Source: Diplosphaera chodatii | Lineage: Eukaryota; Chlorophyta; Trebouxiophyceae; Prasiolales; Stichococcaceae | Length of the DNA: 64,000 bases | Direction: 5' to 3' | Assembly: GCA_032358165.1 (NCBI GenBank) | Contig: JAALGY010000023.1 | Location: 434,001 to 498,000, forward strand | In this document: positions 36,501-49,400 of the stretch, piece after piece | How positions within the stretch are numbered: position 1 is the first letter of the stretch | Layout of the letters: each line of letters opens with the position of its first letter | Position numbers and translations under genes: made by a program | The notes under the pieces: generated by a model | What the model saw: only the letters and a program-made list of their open reading frames with translations | What the model was told of the DNA's origin: nothing | Database searches by the model: none

Positions 36501-36839
36501 CAGCGCCAGGCCGCCCTCGGCTGCCAGGTTGCCGGTGGCGGCCAGCACGTCGTCCGCCACCCACACCGCCAGCCTGTGTGCATGCAGCGCGGGTCCACCG
36601 CCCTGCTGATGACCGCACCAGGACATGCATGCAGTCGTGCGCATGCGTGGTGCATGCAGTTCTTGCGATCGCCGTCTACTGGCATCGCTGCATCGGCATC
36701 CGATTTGCATGCAGGCATCCGTAGGACCTCGCCTGACGCTGGTGGCGCAGGGCAGGTGGGCGCGGCACGCCGCGGCCAGGCATGGCGGGACCGACACGCG
36801 CGAAAGGCTGTCCGCCAGCAGCGCTGCCAGGTGCTGCAT
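33591..36839 (-). CDS. GAF-like/six-TM membrane protein, paralogue A
   Basis: Member of a local family also found at 42517-45324 and 46470-50250; not a family I can name. Eight exons: 36839-36733, 36573-36415, 36188-36018, 35791-34978, 34708-34554, 34397-34217, 34073-33936, 33713-33591; 1848 bases, 615 residues. Residues 36-144 resemble a GAF domain: WVADDVLAATGNLAAEGG, SAVGRCAATATPHL, CTLYVPV, then GCLLVDFR. Residues 146-417 are a Ser/Asp/Gly-rich linker. Six hydrophobic segments follow, including LDVAALALLLVNVLS, AMLAFWGALVFISVSY, LRFRLAMLVVALHFAG and AVFCLALPLLLGWW, then a basic end DERARRQFRLQ. No kinase or cyclase domain is attached. Intron 1 has a GC donor (GCGAGG), required by frame. 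It may be a membrane sensor or an uncharacterised channel/transporter. Confidence 0.8.
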
Positions 36840-37668
36840 GGCCTGCAGCGCCGGCTGCAGCGTCAGTCGTAGGTCATCGCCGCCTTGACGTTGCTGCAGG
36901 CCCGTCACGCTCCTCACGCTTCAACAGGCACCCCACCCTGGTACAAAAGGCAAACTTCAGCCAGCTGAGTAGGACGACAGGCTGCATACGAGCATTCCTG
37001 ACGCCACTGGCGCTGTGTCTCGATATTAGTGTTCACGCACGGCGTCCGTCAGCCGCTTGCGCCCCTGTAGTGCCGGTCCATCGACGTCACAGTCGGCCGG
37101 CATGCAGTTGCTCTGGCCATGACGACATGAGAAGGCCACACTGGCAGCACACAGCATCGCAGTGCGCTGCGCCACACGGTCGGCAAACTCTTCAAAGCGC
37201 AGGGACGCCGGGCTGCTGGTGGCAGAGGAATATGCGGCAGCGAGGGGTGGGCCCGAGCAGTCGTACTGCCTGTAAACCTCTGAAAGGCCACAAAGTGATG
37301 ACGGTGCACCACAACCCATGCGCATGCCTGCCGCATGGCTGGGTGTCTCGCTTGCACGTGAGAATCCGCATGCACACGGCGATCTGGCCGCGCTGCTGCC
37401 TTACAGAGCACTGAGGCGCAGCTACGGTGCTGAAATAACCCGCACACAGTTCACGCTCACCACGCGCACCCTTCGCTTCGGCCGCAGTTCCGGCTCGTCA
37501 GACAACGCCGGCCCGCAGGGTCTGCGGCAGACATGAGGTGGCGCGGATTGACCGTGGGCGGCGCTGTCGTAAACTTGATGATCTCGTTTCGAGACAGCGT
37601 GGCTTACGAAAGGATGCCGATCAGCGATCAGTCAGGCAGAAGAAGTTCAGGGCACCCAGGTGTCAGCA
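36840..37668. other. Region between gene A and the SNAPC1-like gene
   Basis: Both neighbours are on the minus strand. It holds the SNAPC1-like TGTAA signal (37401-37405) and the presumptive gene A promoter. No coding sequence was supported. Confidence 0.4.
37401..37405 (-). terminator. TGTAA poly(A) signal of the SNAPC1-like gene
   Basis: TTACA on the plus strand, 264 bases after the stop codon of the SNAPC1-like gene. Confidence 0.5.
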
Positions 37669-40600
37669 TCAGTCACTGCCCCCATCTAACGCCATCGCCG
37701 CATCGATCTGCGCCATCAGGGCCTCGTGCTCCGCCAGAGCTGCCGCCGCATCAATCTTGCCGTCACTGCTGCTGCCTTTCACGCCGCTTGCGACATGCCG
37801 CTGCTCGTCGCTACCGCCATCCTGCTGCCGCTTGGATGGTGAGGACCCCACGGCGGCGACAGCCTGTTTGCGTGCGCACTTGGCCGTCCTCTGTGGGGTG
37901 CCTGCTGCAGGGCTGCCTGGTGACCGCTGAGGATGATGCTCTGCTGCGCGAGGTGCCGCCTCCGCAGCTACTGCTGTGTGTGGTTGAACGGCGTCGTTGC
38001 TGCCGACAGCGAGCCGGGAGCCCTTGCCAGCGGCTCTGCGGCCCGTCTGCCCTGCAGCAGCCGCCGCTGGCCGCTTCCGGCTGCGGCTGCTGCCCCGCCG
38101 CCGCTCCACAGGCAAGGCTGCACTGCCCTCGCTGGGCGCTGCGCCATTGCTATTGGCAGCGCCGCTGCCGTTTGGCCAGTCTGCCTCTGCCGGTGCCGGT
38201 GCCAATGCCAGCGTCTCCGCAGCCGCAGCGCAATGCTGCGTATCAGCTGCTGCTGCATGCAAGCTACCATTTGCAGCAGACTCACTAATCGCCGCTGCAG
38301 GCTGCTGAGCGGCACCAGCCGCCTCGAATGTGACTCTGGCACGCTTCCGCCGCTTGCTGTTCGAATCCTTCTCACCGGAGGCAGCGGCCGGCTGCTTGCG
38401 AGGTGATGTGGCTGTCATAAGGGCAGCAGCCTCGGTGCCTCTGTCCGGGCTGTCTGCTGGCTGTGCAGCAGAGAGCAGAGCCCGCTGCCAGGCCTGCTCG
38501 GCTGCAGCAACCCGCCTCCGCTCCTGCAGCACAGACATTGACAACTGCATGTCAGCACGGCAGCCAGTCTGGTCTGACTGCTGCAGCAGGCTGACAAGTT
38601 GGCCGCTTTGCCTGCTTCGCAGTACACCATGATTCAGACATGAATAAGAGTCTGCTGGATGACGTTCATGAAGTGCAACAAGCACGGATGCAGCGCTCAC
38701 CGCTGCGGAGCGCGCCTCTGCCTTTTGCTGCGCCGACATGCCGCTGCTGCGGCTGCTGGGGGCCCTACCACCACGACCACCGCCGCCGCCGCCGCTCCTG
38801 GCGGCAGCCCTGCCTGCTGCAGCGGGCTTGCTGCCCCCGCTGCCACATCTTCCCCTGCCGCTGCCCCTGCCGCTGCCTGTGCCCGTGCTGCCGCCCCTGC
38901 TTCCAGCAGCCGCCGCCATCTCATCCCCCGCACCCCCGAGCTCAGCCAGCGCAGCGGCTGACAAGCCGAGGCTGCCGAGCCCGGCCGCTGCGAGCGCGCC
39001 GCCAATGGACGGGTTGCCGGAGTCGCTGTCGCTGGTGTTGGCATCTGCCGCTGCAAGTGACGCCATGATCTCGTCCTCAAACCCATTCTCCATGCCGCCG
39101 GCTGGTTCGGCCTGTGCAGAGCAGACGGGTTCTTGAAACCGTGGTTCTGTAGCTGTATGAGAAAAATGGTTGTCTCAGCCCTGACTACTATCAGTCGCCA
39201 TTGTGCAAGCTTCGCCGCGCAGCAGCACTGACAGTACGCCTGAGATCTGCCTCGCTGAGCCGACGGCTGATGTGCATGACCGACTCAACATGTTCAGGTA
39301 GCACGACTGACTGCATGTGGAGGTGCGAGCATGGAGCTGCTGCCTGAGCGCACCTCAGCCGGGGCGGTGGCGAGGGCGGCGGCCGCGGAGCGCCCTGCTG
39401 CAGCCCGCTGCGCAGCCAGCCACTTGCGCCCCTGCCCCTCCAGCGCCTGCATTTGAGCGGTCGCACCACAACAAGAAGCTCAACTCGACTTCAAAACAAT
39501 CAATCTGACGACTCGACACAACAGCCTCTGGGTTTGCAGCATGCAGCGCAGCATCAGCAGTTGCCTGCGCCGACGCTCTGGTGGCAGTTGCGGCCCTCAG
39601 CAGCTGAGACAGACAGCGCTGTAAGTCAAAGTCATGGCTCACATGTTTGACGCCGTCCATGGTCCTGCTGACTTCAGCCCGCAGCCAGGGGCCGAGGCCC
39701 AGGTCCGCGATCGGCGGCGGCGGCGCCCTGCCACCGACAGCAGCGGCAGACCGCCACACCGCATCCCTCGCAGCCTCGTATGTGGGCGCCGCAGCAGTGA
39801 CCACCACCTGCAGTCCCTTCAGCCCCTGCAATGCAGCATACCACTGACAGCCGCGCCAACTCGACAGGACGCAAAGATGGTTGCTGTAGCAGCGGGCACA
39901 CTGGGAGGGGCCTCTGAGGTAGTGGACTCGTACAGATATGCGCCAGAACAACACATCACGAGGCTTGCACACCGCTCGGCACACCGCACCTCGACTGTGG
40001 AGTTGAGGAAGAACTTGGCCTCACGCGTGAGCGCCTGCTCGGCGCTGACGTCCGCCGCCGCCGCCCGCGGAACAGCCTTCGCTGCTCGGTTTGCGGCTGC
40101 CGTGCCGCTGACTGGCCGGCTCAGCGCCCCCACCACAAAGGCGCTGCTGCGCTGCATGGCCGCCAGCGCCGCTGCCACGTCTGCAAGCAGAAGGGGGGCA
40201 AGGTGCGTGACCTGAAGCGTGTGCCTGCTCAGGAATGTCCGGGACGAGGGGGTGGCAGCGTCACCAGCTGCAAACGCCACTGCGCATAAGTCATTGCAAA
40301 ACACCACGCTGGCACTGCCAGATCAAACAGCACCTCGCACCCTGTGCTGCAGCTGGGGGTCCGGCCTGTCTTAGCTCCGCCAGCAGCGCGACCGCGGCCC
40401 GCAGCGCCGGCAGCGGCAGGTAGGCCCGCACACGCGGCTTCCCGCCGCCGCCGAGCCCACCCCGGGGCCCCGGCTGCAGCTCGTGCAGACAGCGCAGCGC
40501 AAAGACGGCCGCCGCTGCCCCGGCGCACGTCGGCGGCTGGCCCGTGTCTGCTTCCTGCTGCCCCTCCTGCGCTCGTCAGCAACACCACGTCTGTTGCCCT

Positions 40601-41707
40601 TACCTCGCACACGTGCACGCACATAGAACCTCCAAGCCAGCATTGCCCGATGAGCTGAAGTCCACGCTGCAGTGCTGATGTAGTGTCAGCCTCACGCCAG
40701 CGGCGAGACCGTGCATTGGCATCCTACCTGCGCATGCTGCTGTTTCCGCTTGCGGGGCCGCCTGCTCCGCTTGCTGGGGCTGCGGGGCCCGGCAGCAGCA
40801 GGGGAATCAGCGGCATCACGCTCCTCCCCGCTTCCTGCAGCCGGCTGGCCGGTGCTGCCGGCGCCGTGGCCGCGGTGCTCTGCAGCGGCGCCCCGAGCAG
40901 CCAGACCGGCGGCGAAACTGCGCAGCGGCAGAGCCGGCGAGAAGCTGCCGAGCACGTCCACATCTTCGTCCTCGTCCTCGCTGAGGTCCAGCAGCTGCGC
41001 CAGCTGCGCCTGCAACAGCAAAGGGGTTCTCACAGCAAGCGCAGCACAGCATCATGGCCTGCGCCCACGCCACGGCTCGAGAGTAGGCAGTTGACACGCT
41101 GCTGCAGCAGGCCCACGCGGGGACGTGCCTGAGTGATAACCGGCGGGGCCGCTGCGCCCCCGCCTCCGCTGCCGGCCGTTACCGGCGCGGCGCCCTGCGG
41201 TGTGTCTGCTGGTGCGCTGCCGGGTGCGCAAGCTGCTGCGGTCACGGCGCCAGCTGCGCCGTCTGGTGCGCTGAGGCTCAGAAGCGAGGCTGGCGCATGC
41301 AGCAGGCCGTCTGCCGCCGCGGCGAACAGGGACTGCACATACTGTTCGGGCAGCAGGGCGCCGCTGGCATTGCCCTGCGCAGTTTGCGCGCACCCTAGTT
41401 ATGGGGCCGGGCTGCCTGTGCCATGTGGAGCCTTCCGTAGGCACACCTGGTTCCGACACCCATCCATCAAGCACGCATTAGAGACGATGCAGCACGTTTG
41501 GTGGATGCAGCCGCTATTTCAGTCCAGATCGCGACCATTCGGCATCTGCACCTCGAAGATGTGAGAAAAGTGCATGTCCCGCCACAGGGACCTGAACGTG
41601 GCGAATGTCAGCGGCTGCCCTGCTGCAACCCGCTGCTCGAAGCCATGCAGCAGCCTGTACACGTCCGTCTCGTGTGCAGGCGTCGCTGGCAGCTTTCGCG
41701 CTGGCAT
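37669..41707 (-). CDS. SNAPC1/SNAP43-like subunit of the snRNA-activating complex
   Basis: Likely subunit 1 of SNAPc, which binds the proximal sequence element of snRNA promoters for Pol II/III. Ten exons: 41707-41552, 41374-41129, 41009-40728, 40557-40341, 40180-39990, 39825-39643, 39618 to about 39529, 39446-39354, 39310-39238, 39152-37669; about 1000 residues. The N-terminal block FATFRSLWRDMHFSHIFE matches the family signature (FEDFTELWRNMKFGTIF in human). Further blocks fit: EQYVQSLFAAAADGLL, ALRCLHELQ followed by RVRAYLPLPALRAAV, and AMQRSSAFVVGAL. An acidic Asp/Glu run (LSEDEDEDVDVL) and a basic nuclear-localisation-like stretch (KRSRRPRKRKQQ) lie in exon 3. The last exon, about 490 codons, is low-complexity Ala/Ser/Gly with further KRRKRAR and SRKRP stretches. 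The family has about 370 residues in human, so most of the C-terminal half is extra. Intron 2 has a GC donor. Assignment rests mainly on the first and fourth exons. Confidence 0.68.
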
Positions 41708-42516
41708 GGCAGACTTGCAACGGAGCACGCAAATGCGGTCAGACAGCCTCCACGTGACGATACATCTGCAAATGCAAGCAGCTACACACTGCACATGGTG
41801 CTCGCCTGCCTGGCGCTGCACCATGAGCTGATGCAGTCGCGCACCTCGGGCCAGGCGTCGGTGAATATCTCCCTTGCTTTTGAAAGGGAGACGGTGCATT
41901 TGTCGGGTTGGGTAAACCCCTGAGCCACCATGACTAAACTTACGTTTCATATGGTGATTTCGGGCGTCGCCAGAGACAATAGCAGTATCTGCGCGCAGCG
42001 GATACCGTGTACACCGCTTTGTCACCTTTCTTGTTTCTGTCTCACAGCTGACCTAGCCGCTATTCACGTTCTTGCACTGCGCCGATCCGGGCCTCTGCGT
42101 TAGCGAGTTCAGAGTCGGCTGCCGACCCACAGACATCCGTCCAGCAGCACCGTCAGGGCCGACCAGACCATCAGCGTCCGTAGGTCAGGTCAGAGCCGAC
42201 GCTGCTTGCTGCTCCAGCCCTGATGGCAGCCTGCATATTTGCCTGCCCGTATGCGAGCTGCTCTCTGTGCCAGAACGGCTAGCCTGGCAGCGCAGGGCCC
42301 TCTGGCGCTAGGCAGGCATGCGTGTAACAATGTGCAGCTTCCTGTTGCGTATATGCGGGAATCACCTCATGGCAGTAGGTCTTCGTGCCGTCTTGACAAA
42401 GCACTTCGGCACGCCGTCGTGTGACACTGTAGCCCGCCAAATCGCAGGCGGAGCATGCAGCTGGGCTGGTCGACCTATCAACTACTGCAACGACTACATG
42501 GTACATAAACAAAGGC
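41708..42516. other. Divergent promoter region between the SNAPC1-like gene and gene B
   Basis: About 0.8 kb between opposite-strand starts. No coding sequence supported. Gene B could begin a little upstream of 42517, since its frame stays open to about 42480. Confidence 0.4.
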
Positions 42517-45324
42517 ATGCAAGGCTTCGCGGCGCAGCTGGCGTGTGACGTGTTGTCCGGCACACCGGCTGGCATTTCGTCAGCACAGCACTCGCGCGCC
42601 CTCAGCCCCGCGGCGTCAAGCATCAGGTGCGTGCGATGAAAGGGCTCTACAGCGAGTAGGCAGGCCCTGCCGCACATGGTCGATGTAGTCTGGATGAATA
42701 CTCTGCCAATCGTTGAGCGCTTCCGCTTGATAGGTGCCCTTACATTGCAGGCTAGCGGCTGTGGTGGCTGAGGATGTCCTGGCTGTGACCGCTAACCTTG
42801 CGGCTGCCGGACGCATCGCATGGGCGATGTTGCCCTCGAATTCTGCTGCTGGCCGATGCATCGCCACCGGCACGCCGGTCCTGATCGACTCGCACAGCCT
42901 CATCCACAGGTTGACAATGTTACCATCTTTGCACTGCTTGTCGATGGCGGTGTACTGGGTGAGCCTCGAATGCGTTGCACGGGCATATTTGTCAGGAATC
43001 ACGCCATGCCATACCTGCTGACCTCAATCTTGCGGTCTGCAGGGTGCGCAGCTCAGCAAACGCCTGCCGTGGTTTGTGCAGATCAACGCTGTACGTGCCA
43101 GTGCTGACGCTCGGCCAGGCAGGCGCTGGGGCTTTTGGCACTGCATCCAGCAGTGGCGCCTGCTGTGGCTGCCTCGTTCTGTCCTTCCGCTGCTTGCAGC
43201 ATGCAGCCATGCTCAGGTACGCACAGCATCTCTGTGCCTGAGCACGCGCGCTTTGTCGTGCTGGGTCACAGATTGAAGCCATGCCATGTCGACATCTGCA
43301 CCAGCATGCGCAAAGGTCGATAATGATCTATCTGCAGGAGCACATCCCAGCTTGCACGGCTCGGCGCAGAGTTGGCGGAGGTGCCCGAGCTCGGGCCACT
43401 GCGGCAGATGCTGACGACGGTGCTCCGGCAGCCGGCAGACCCTGCAGCAGTCGGCAGCGTCCCGGCTGTCAGGATTGCCAGCAGCTCGGACAGCGGTGCC
43501 TGGCCACCATACCGCAGCGCTGCAGCATGCAGAGGCAGGTCCCTGCCTGTCGACGTAGATGCAGCAGAAGATTCAGGCGACAGCGGCAGCAGCGGCAGCA
43601 GCGGCAGCGGGCGGACAGGGCTGACGCCTGCCAGCAAACCCAAGCAGAGTTCCCGTCCGGAGAAGGGCACAGGCGAACAGCGGCGGCGCAGCAGCAGGCT
43701 GCCTGCGGCGACGTCCTCCCAGGAGCCCCTGTTTATGAACCCCTTCTGGCTGCAGTACGACAGCAAGCAGCACGAGGCGGCATTCGCGGGGTGGTACGCC
43801 CTGCACAACTTTTTTCTGTTTTCCCTTCCTTTTAGACTGCAAGGAGCAAAGGTGCTTGCCGAGCCCGAGATGCTGCTCGTTTGCTGCTTTCTGCGCTTTG
43901 CGCTTCGGACAGATGCTAGCTCTGCATGTATACATCACATTTGAAAGGTTGCTGAGCTGTGCACCACCACTGCACATCTGCAGTGGGACATGTGCGTGCT
44001 GGTGGTGTGCCTCGCGTCGCTGGTGGCGCGGCTGCTGCGGCCGGCGGACCACGCCTTTAGAATTGTGCCCGCAGCCAGCGCAGCCGCTGCTGCGGCGGTG
44101 CTGCTCGCCCTCTGCACCGCGACCTTCTGCCACCGCTGGTGAGTGTTATCCTACTCTGAGCACGTCTTGTCCACTGTCGACATTTCAAGAGCCACCTGGT
44201 CTCTCCTGAGCAAATGCTGCAGGTTACATGCGCACCACGCCTTTAGTGCTTGACATGTTGTTAAATGTTATGGTGCCGGGGAGTTTATGTGCCTAGGCCG
44301 GCAAAGCGTCACAAGGCGCCTCAGCTGCCGCCTCCGCAGCAGTGAAGCCGGCAGGATGTCCCAGATACAAAGCATCGTCGCCGCCCGCAGGTACCTGGCG
44401 CGGCGGGAGGTGATGCTCATGGCGGTGTGGTGCTGCCTGGCGCACCTGGTGGCGGTGCTGGCGGAGCTGGTGCCGCGGTGGACGCCGCTGTGGACCGCCC
44501 GGGTCCTGGCGCTGGAGACCGCCCTCTGTTTCCCGCTCACCTTCCAGGTGCAAACACTTCTCAAACTCTTCCGTTCCCCTTGCCAGGTGGGCGCCGACTG
44601 CCGCACATGCGGACATAGCCTCAGTAGTATTCCACCTGTCCGCATGTGTTGGTCAGATGTCTCGGCTGCAGGGTTGATCGTGCGTGCGTGGGCCTTAGTG
44701 ATGGCATGGTCTGTCGCGGCGCCCCGGGTGCCTGGGTCCCGGCCTGCAGACATGAGAGTCCGGCCGCGTTAGGTGGAGGATGGAGCATCTGACGCAGCTT
44801 CTGTTGCTTTCTTGTGGCAGGTTCGCTTCGTCCACGCGCTTCCCATTATGGCGCTCAAGTGCTTTGCGTCGCTGACAATCCTGCCAAAGGTGATGGCCTT
44901 TGCCACGCCAAGCCAAGGAGCAAATGCGCTGCTGTACATGAGGCGCTGCGATCGCTACCGAAGCTGGGTGCCCTGTGCTGACAGCTGGGTGCACACGACC
45001 TGCAGGCGCTCGGATGCTCGGCAGACGCCAGCGCAGCCATGCGTCTGTGCACCATGCTGGCCCAGACTGCGCAGGTGAGGCACAATGACGTCGGTGCAGC
45101 GGGAGTCCATGGATTTGGCTGATCAATCAAGTGACTGGAATCCGACCTTGCTTGCTTGGTGATCAGTTGTGACAGCTGATGGTGAAAGCACGCAGGTCCT
45201 TGTGTTTCTGGTGGCGCCCCTGCTCGCGAGGCACCGGCTGGAGAGGGGGATGCGCCGGCGGTTTGATGCGCTGCAGCCGGCTGCTGCAAATGCTGACACA
45301 ACTGTGGCGCCGCAGCAGGCGTGA
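42517..45324 (+). CDS. GAF-like/six-TM membrane protein, paralogue B
   Basis: Paralogue of genes A and C. Nine exons: 42517-42626, 42751-42909, 43043-43216, 43338-43851, 43984-44138, 44391-44547, 44821-44889, 45006-45074, 45196-45324; 1536 bases, 511 residues. GAF-like part (residues about 37-147): VVAEDVLAVTANLAAAG, SAAGRCIATGTPVLIDS, CRSTLYVPV and CCGCLVLSFRC. A Ser/Gly-rich linker ends in the family motif NPFWLQYDSKQHEAAFAGW. TM segments: MCVLVVCLASLVARLL, AAAAAVLLALCTATF, VMLMAVWCCLAHLVAVLAEL, FVHALPIMALKCFASLTIL and VLVFLVAPLLARHRL, then GMRRRF. The first three junctions and the two that start TM exons are in the same phase as in A and C. One exon of A and C (residues 530-575 and 587-634) is split in two here. 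TGTAA occurs at 45964, far from the stop. Function unknown. Confidence 0.8.
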
Positions 45325-46469
45325 TGATATACCCATCGGTCCGTCAGTGGCACTCAGCGCATCAGGTGCCCTTCAGAGAAGGCTGCCAACGCCACACATA
45401 GCAGGCAGACCAGGGCATTGTATTGCCCCGGCATACACTTGGAGAGGCCTACATCAGATTATTCACCTTAGCAGCAGCAACTTGCGGTACATGAACTCAT
45501 CAAGGCGGCAGATGCCAGAGCTGGCGACCCCAGTCATTTATCCGTGGCATTTGCCGCGGTCGCCAGCTCTGAGCCTAGGGCAGTTAGGGCATTTGGTAGG
45601 TGGATTCGCACAGCGGGCCGCATGTGCTGCAGCACTGTGGCTCCTGCGCAGCCACGAACACTCGGACCTGGCTTTTGTATCGTATGTCTGTTGCATATAG
45701 CAGCACTTCAGCATTATCACCTGCATGGTAGATGCACCACATTGACATGGGGCCACTGCGTGCCGTGCTAGAGGCAATGTGTTTCTGGCTGAATTTGCTA
45801 CAGTTCTGCATGTTTGTCAGTGATGTTGCATGTGGGTCATGTGGCCTGGGTGTGGTGCGTCCATGCTGCACAGCGTCAGCGGATGGCGCTGTGACGATGG
45901 GCGTGCCACACCCAGGCGGGGTCGGGTGTGAGACTTCAGCTACTGGTAGCGTGGAAATGACCATGTAAAGATGCTGTTCAACATAATTGATAAGACACAG
46001 CATGTAGGTGTCGTGTTGTCACGTGTTGTCGGACTGCACAGCTTAGACATGCGCTACAATTGCTCGAAGGACACAAGTGCTCATGCCGATCGCGCGATTG
46101 GAGCTGCGCTGTGCCTTTGAAAAGCTGCCGACTGGAGATGGCCGTCTCCCCAGTCGAGATCATCTGCTTTTTTTGGAAGCCTGCGCGGCTTGTACCAGTT
46201 TGGCGACGCAAAACACTCTCCGTTGGTCGCATTCAAGCACGTCGCCTCCTGCCTGGCATCTGCCTGTGCACTTTGTACACGATCGAAGGTTTTGAGACCC
46301 TTTGTGCATGCTGCACCACAGCGGTGCCACTGCTTGGTTCACCTGATCGGCGTTGGAGACTCAACCACAGGAGATCGATTGCGAGCCAGGCAGTCTATCC
46401 TGCCGCCAGCTCCTCACGTCATTGTGTTGCTGACACTGTGTTGAGGCCACACAACAGCATGCATCCCGC
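45325..46469. other. Intergenic region between paralogues B and C
   Basis: Same-strand spacing of 1.1 kb. It holds a TGTAA (45964-45968) that could be B's poly(A) signal and the presumptive promoter of C. No coding sequence was supported. Confidence 0.4.
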
Positions 46470-49400
46470 GTGCTAGAAGCGAGTCAGAGGCCGATGTGCA
46501 CAGAGCGGGCGGCTGCCGTGGCCGCCAGCACATGCCCTAGTCTGGCGTGCGCGAGCGCAGCACAGGCGACTGGGGCCATTCGCAGCTGGCAGGGCGCTGC
46601 TGTGGCGCATGATCCGCCGCCGCAGGCCACGCAGCACGGGCTGCAGGGCCTGGCCTGGCAGCTGGCGGCGGCGCTGGGCGCCCGCGCCGTCCGCCAGCAG
46701 CTCGCGGACGCCCTGAAGCAGGCGGTGCCTGCGGCACAGGGCATCAGGTGCGTGCCCGGCGCAAAGCTCGCCTACTCGGGGAAAGCGCTTCCCTGTCTGA
46801 GAGCGGTACCCAGAGCTGTTACCGCTGCGGATCCAGCCAGTGCCATGTGCATGTACAGCACTGCAGCACGTTATCTGTGCAGGCTGTGCCTGCGGGTCGG
46901 GGAGCGCCACCTGGCAACGAGCGGCAGCCTAACGAAGCCAGGCGAGCTGGGCGTCGCGGTGACGGCCGTCAACGACAAGTGCCTGGCCAGCCGCTGCGCT
47001 GTGCTCGGGTCGCTCCAGCTGTACGACGCCCATAAGCAGAACACCCCCTGCAGCGGCGCCTGCCGCCGCAGCCTGTTCGTGCCAGTGGCGCTGCCACCGG
47101 CATTGGGGCACGCGCCAGTCGGCTGCCTCATCCTGGAGTATGTCTGCGCCAACCATGATGCAATGCGCAGGTAAGCCTCACACAATGCTGCCGGTTGGTG
47201 CACCGCCCTTGACGTGTCTCCGTTCGTTCATCGATCAGCAGATGTGTATCATTTTGGCAGGGAATCTTGCCAGGCTCACGGCGCCAAGCAGTACACTGCT
47301 GGAAACTGCACACTGTTGAGGTACGCATGCAGGTGCTCACCAGAGGTGTACGGCCTGGCGCACGCACTCAGCGAGCCGCTGCTGGAAGCCACAGCCAGCC
47401 TGCGGACGCAGCTGGCGGCAGCTGCGGTTGTGGCGTCGCAGCCGCAGTCGCCGCTGCTGCGCATGGCCATGCTCTCGTCGATTCCAGAGGGCGGGCTGCC
47501 ACAGGACGACCCAGATGAGGATGCAGTCAGCGAATCGCCCAGCCTGGTGAGCCTGCGTAGTGCCCTTCTCTTCTGCCAGCTCCGCTGCATCTGTGGGTAC
47601 TCAGCGAGATGTCTGTGCCATGGCACATGCTTATCAGGAAAGCAGCGTGGTTTGCCACTTGCTAGTCCATCGCGCGTGTTGCGCTTGTAGGCAGAGCGGT
47701 TGGCGCTGCTGGCAGAGCTGACAGATGAGGAGACGGACAGCGAGGCGGATGTCCCGGGTGGCGGCGGCGGCGGGCGGCGCCGCATCGGCAGCAGCTCCCG
47801 CAGCGATGAGGAAGCGCGGCCCTCCTGCCGGGCAGGTGCGGCTTGCCTTGAGGCGTGTAGAGTTTAGAGTTTTTGGCGTGCTTTCGACATAGTTTGCTGT
47901 GCCAATGCTCAGAGCTGACCCCTGAAGTCATGGACGGCCATGCTGATGAGAGTTGCTCAGAAAGGGCTCGCTCAACTTGGTATATCGTGCTCAAGCGTGG
48001 TTGCCTTGCTCGCCTGTAGACCCAGGCAGCTCCTGGAGGGACGACGAGGAAGGCTCAGCGCCAGCTGTCCCAATCCTGTCGCCCACGAATGGAGATATGC
48101 TCGAAGGCGACGCGGCTCAGTCGCAGCTACCGCCGCCAGCGGCGCAGCTGCCGCCTCGAGCTGGGCCCTGGCCGCCCCACGGCAGCGAGCTGTGGCGCAG
48201 CAGCTTCCAGGCAGAGCGCCGCGCCGCCGCCGGTGACGATGCCGAGGTGGTGCCACCCCGGGGTGGGGCAGCAGCGGCGCAGGATGCCGCAGGCGCAGGG
48301 CAGGCGTCCACCGAGGCGCCCCGCGGCGCCACACGCTCCGCTGCAAACGGCGGCGCTGGCACCGACCCAGAAACTGACCGCAAAGCGCGCCAGAAATCAG
48401 CACATGCAGCCGCGGGCCCGGCTGCAACGCCGCCCACCGCGGCCGCGGCCGCGGTGCACCCGCTGTGGCTGACCTTCGCCGATCCCGCCCTGGAGCAGGC
48501 CTTTGCCGCCTGGCAGGCCCAGCACTCTCACTTGGTGAGGTTGAGTTGCCTGGTCTGGGCTTCTGCTCGCATGATGTGCTGTGTCAGAGAGGGTTGACGG
48601 CCATTGTTGCCTCCTCATGATCGATGCTGTGCAAAGCAGTTGACTGTAGCGGAGCACGGTGCTGCACACCGTTATCCAACCAGCTGGTGATGGGCGAGTG
48701 CAGAACTGTCATACGTTTCCACACCTTCCTCACAAGTGGTTGCCATTCGTCTCCGTTCCCAAGCTCACGTGCGTATCCGTGTGCGCCGCTCTGCAGTGGG
48801 ACGTCATGCAGCTGACGATGCTGCTGGTCAACATCGTCGCGGAGTCGGCGCCCCACTGGCGGGGCCTGCCGCCGCTCTGGTATCTCTCCATCGCCGTCAA
48901 GGCATACGCCTTGTTTGCCGTGCTGGCGCAGCCCGACAGGTACCTCCCGCCCGCTAACGTCTGTGTAGCTCAGATGTGAGTACACTTCTGTGGTGCCCGG
49001 CTCTGTTGGAAGTCAGCAGTAATGCTTGGCATGCCGCCTTGCGCATCCTCATGTGCTGGCCTGCTTAGCAGCCGGCGGCGGATGACCTGTCTGTCAGCAA
49101 GCGACGAGTCATGCACCCCTCTTGCTGTAACCTGACGCTGTTCTGCCCTGACCTTGCGTGCTGAGCAGTGTTTGCAGCATGCAAACTGCATGTGAACAGG
49201 AGCCAAGATTCTGCTTGCTCACATTCTTTCCCGCAGATGTTCTCCCCTGCGCATGCAGGTGGGCGCGGCGCAGGGAGGCGGCGCTGCTCGCCGTGATGGC
49301 GGTCAGCTGCGGGTGCCTGGCGGGGATGACGACGCCGCGCCACGTGCGCCTCACGGCGGCGCGCCACGACACGACGCTCACGGCGCGCTCGCTGGCGCTG

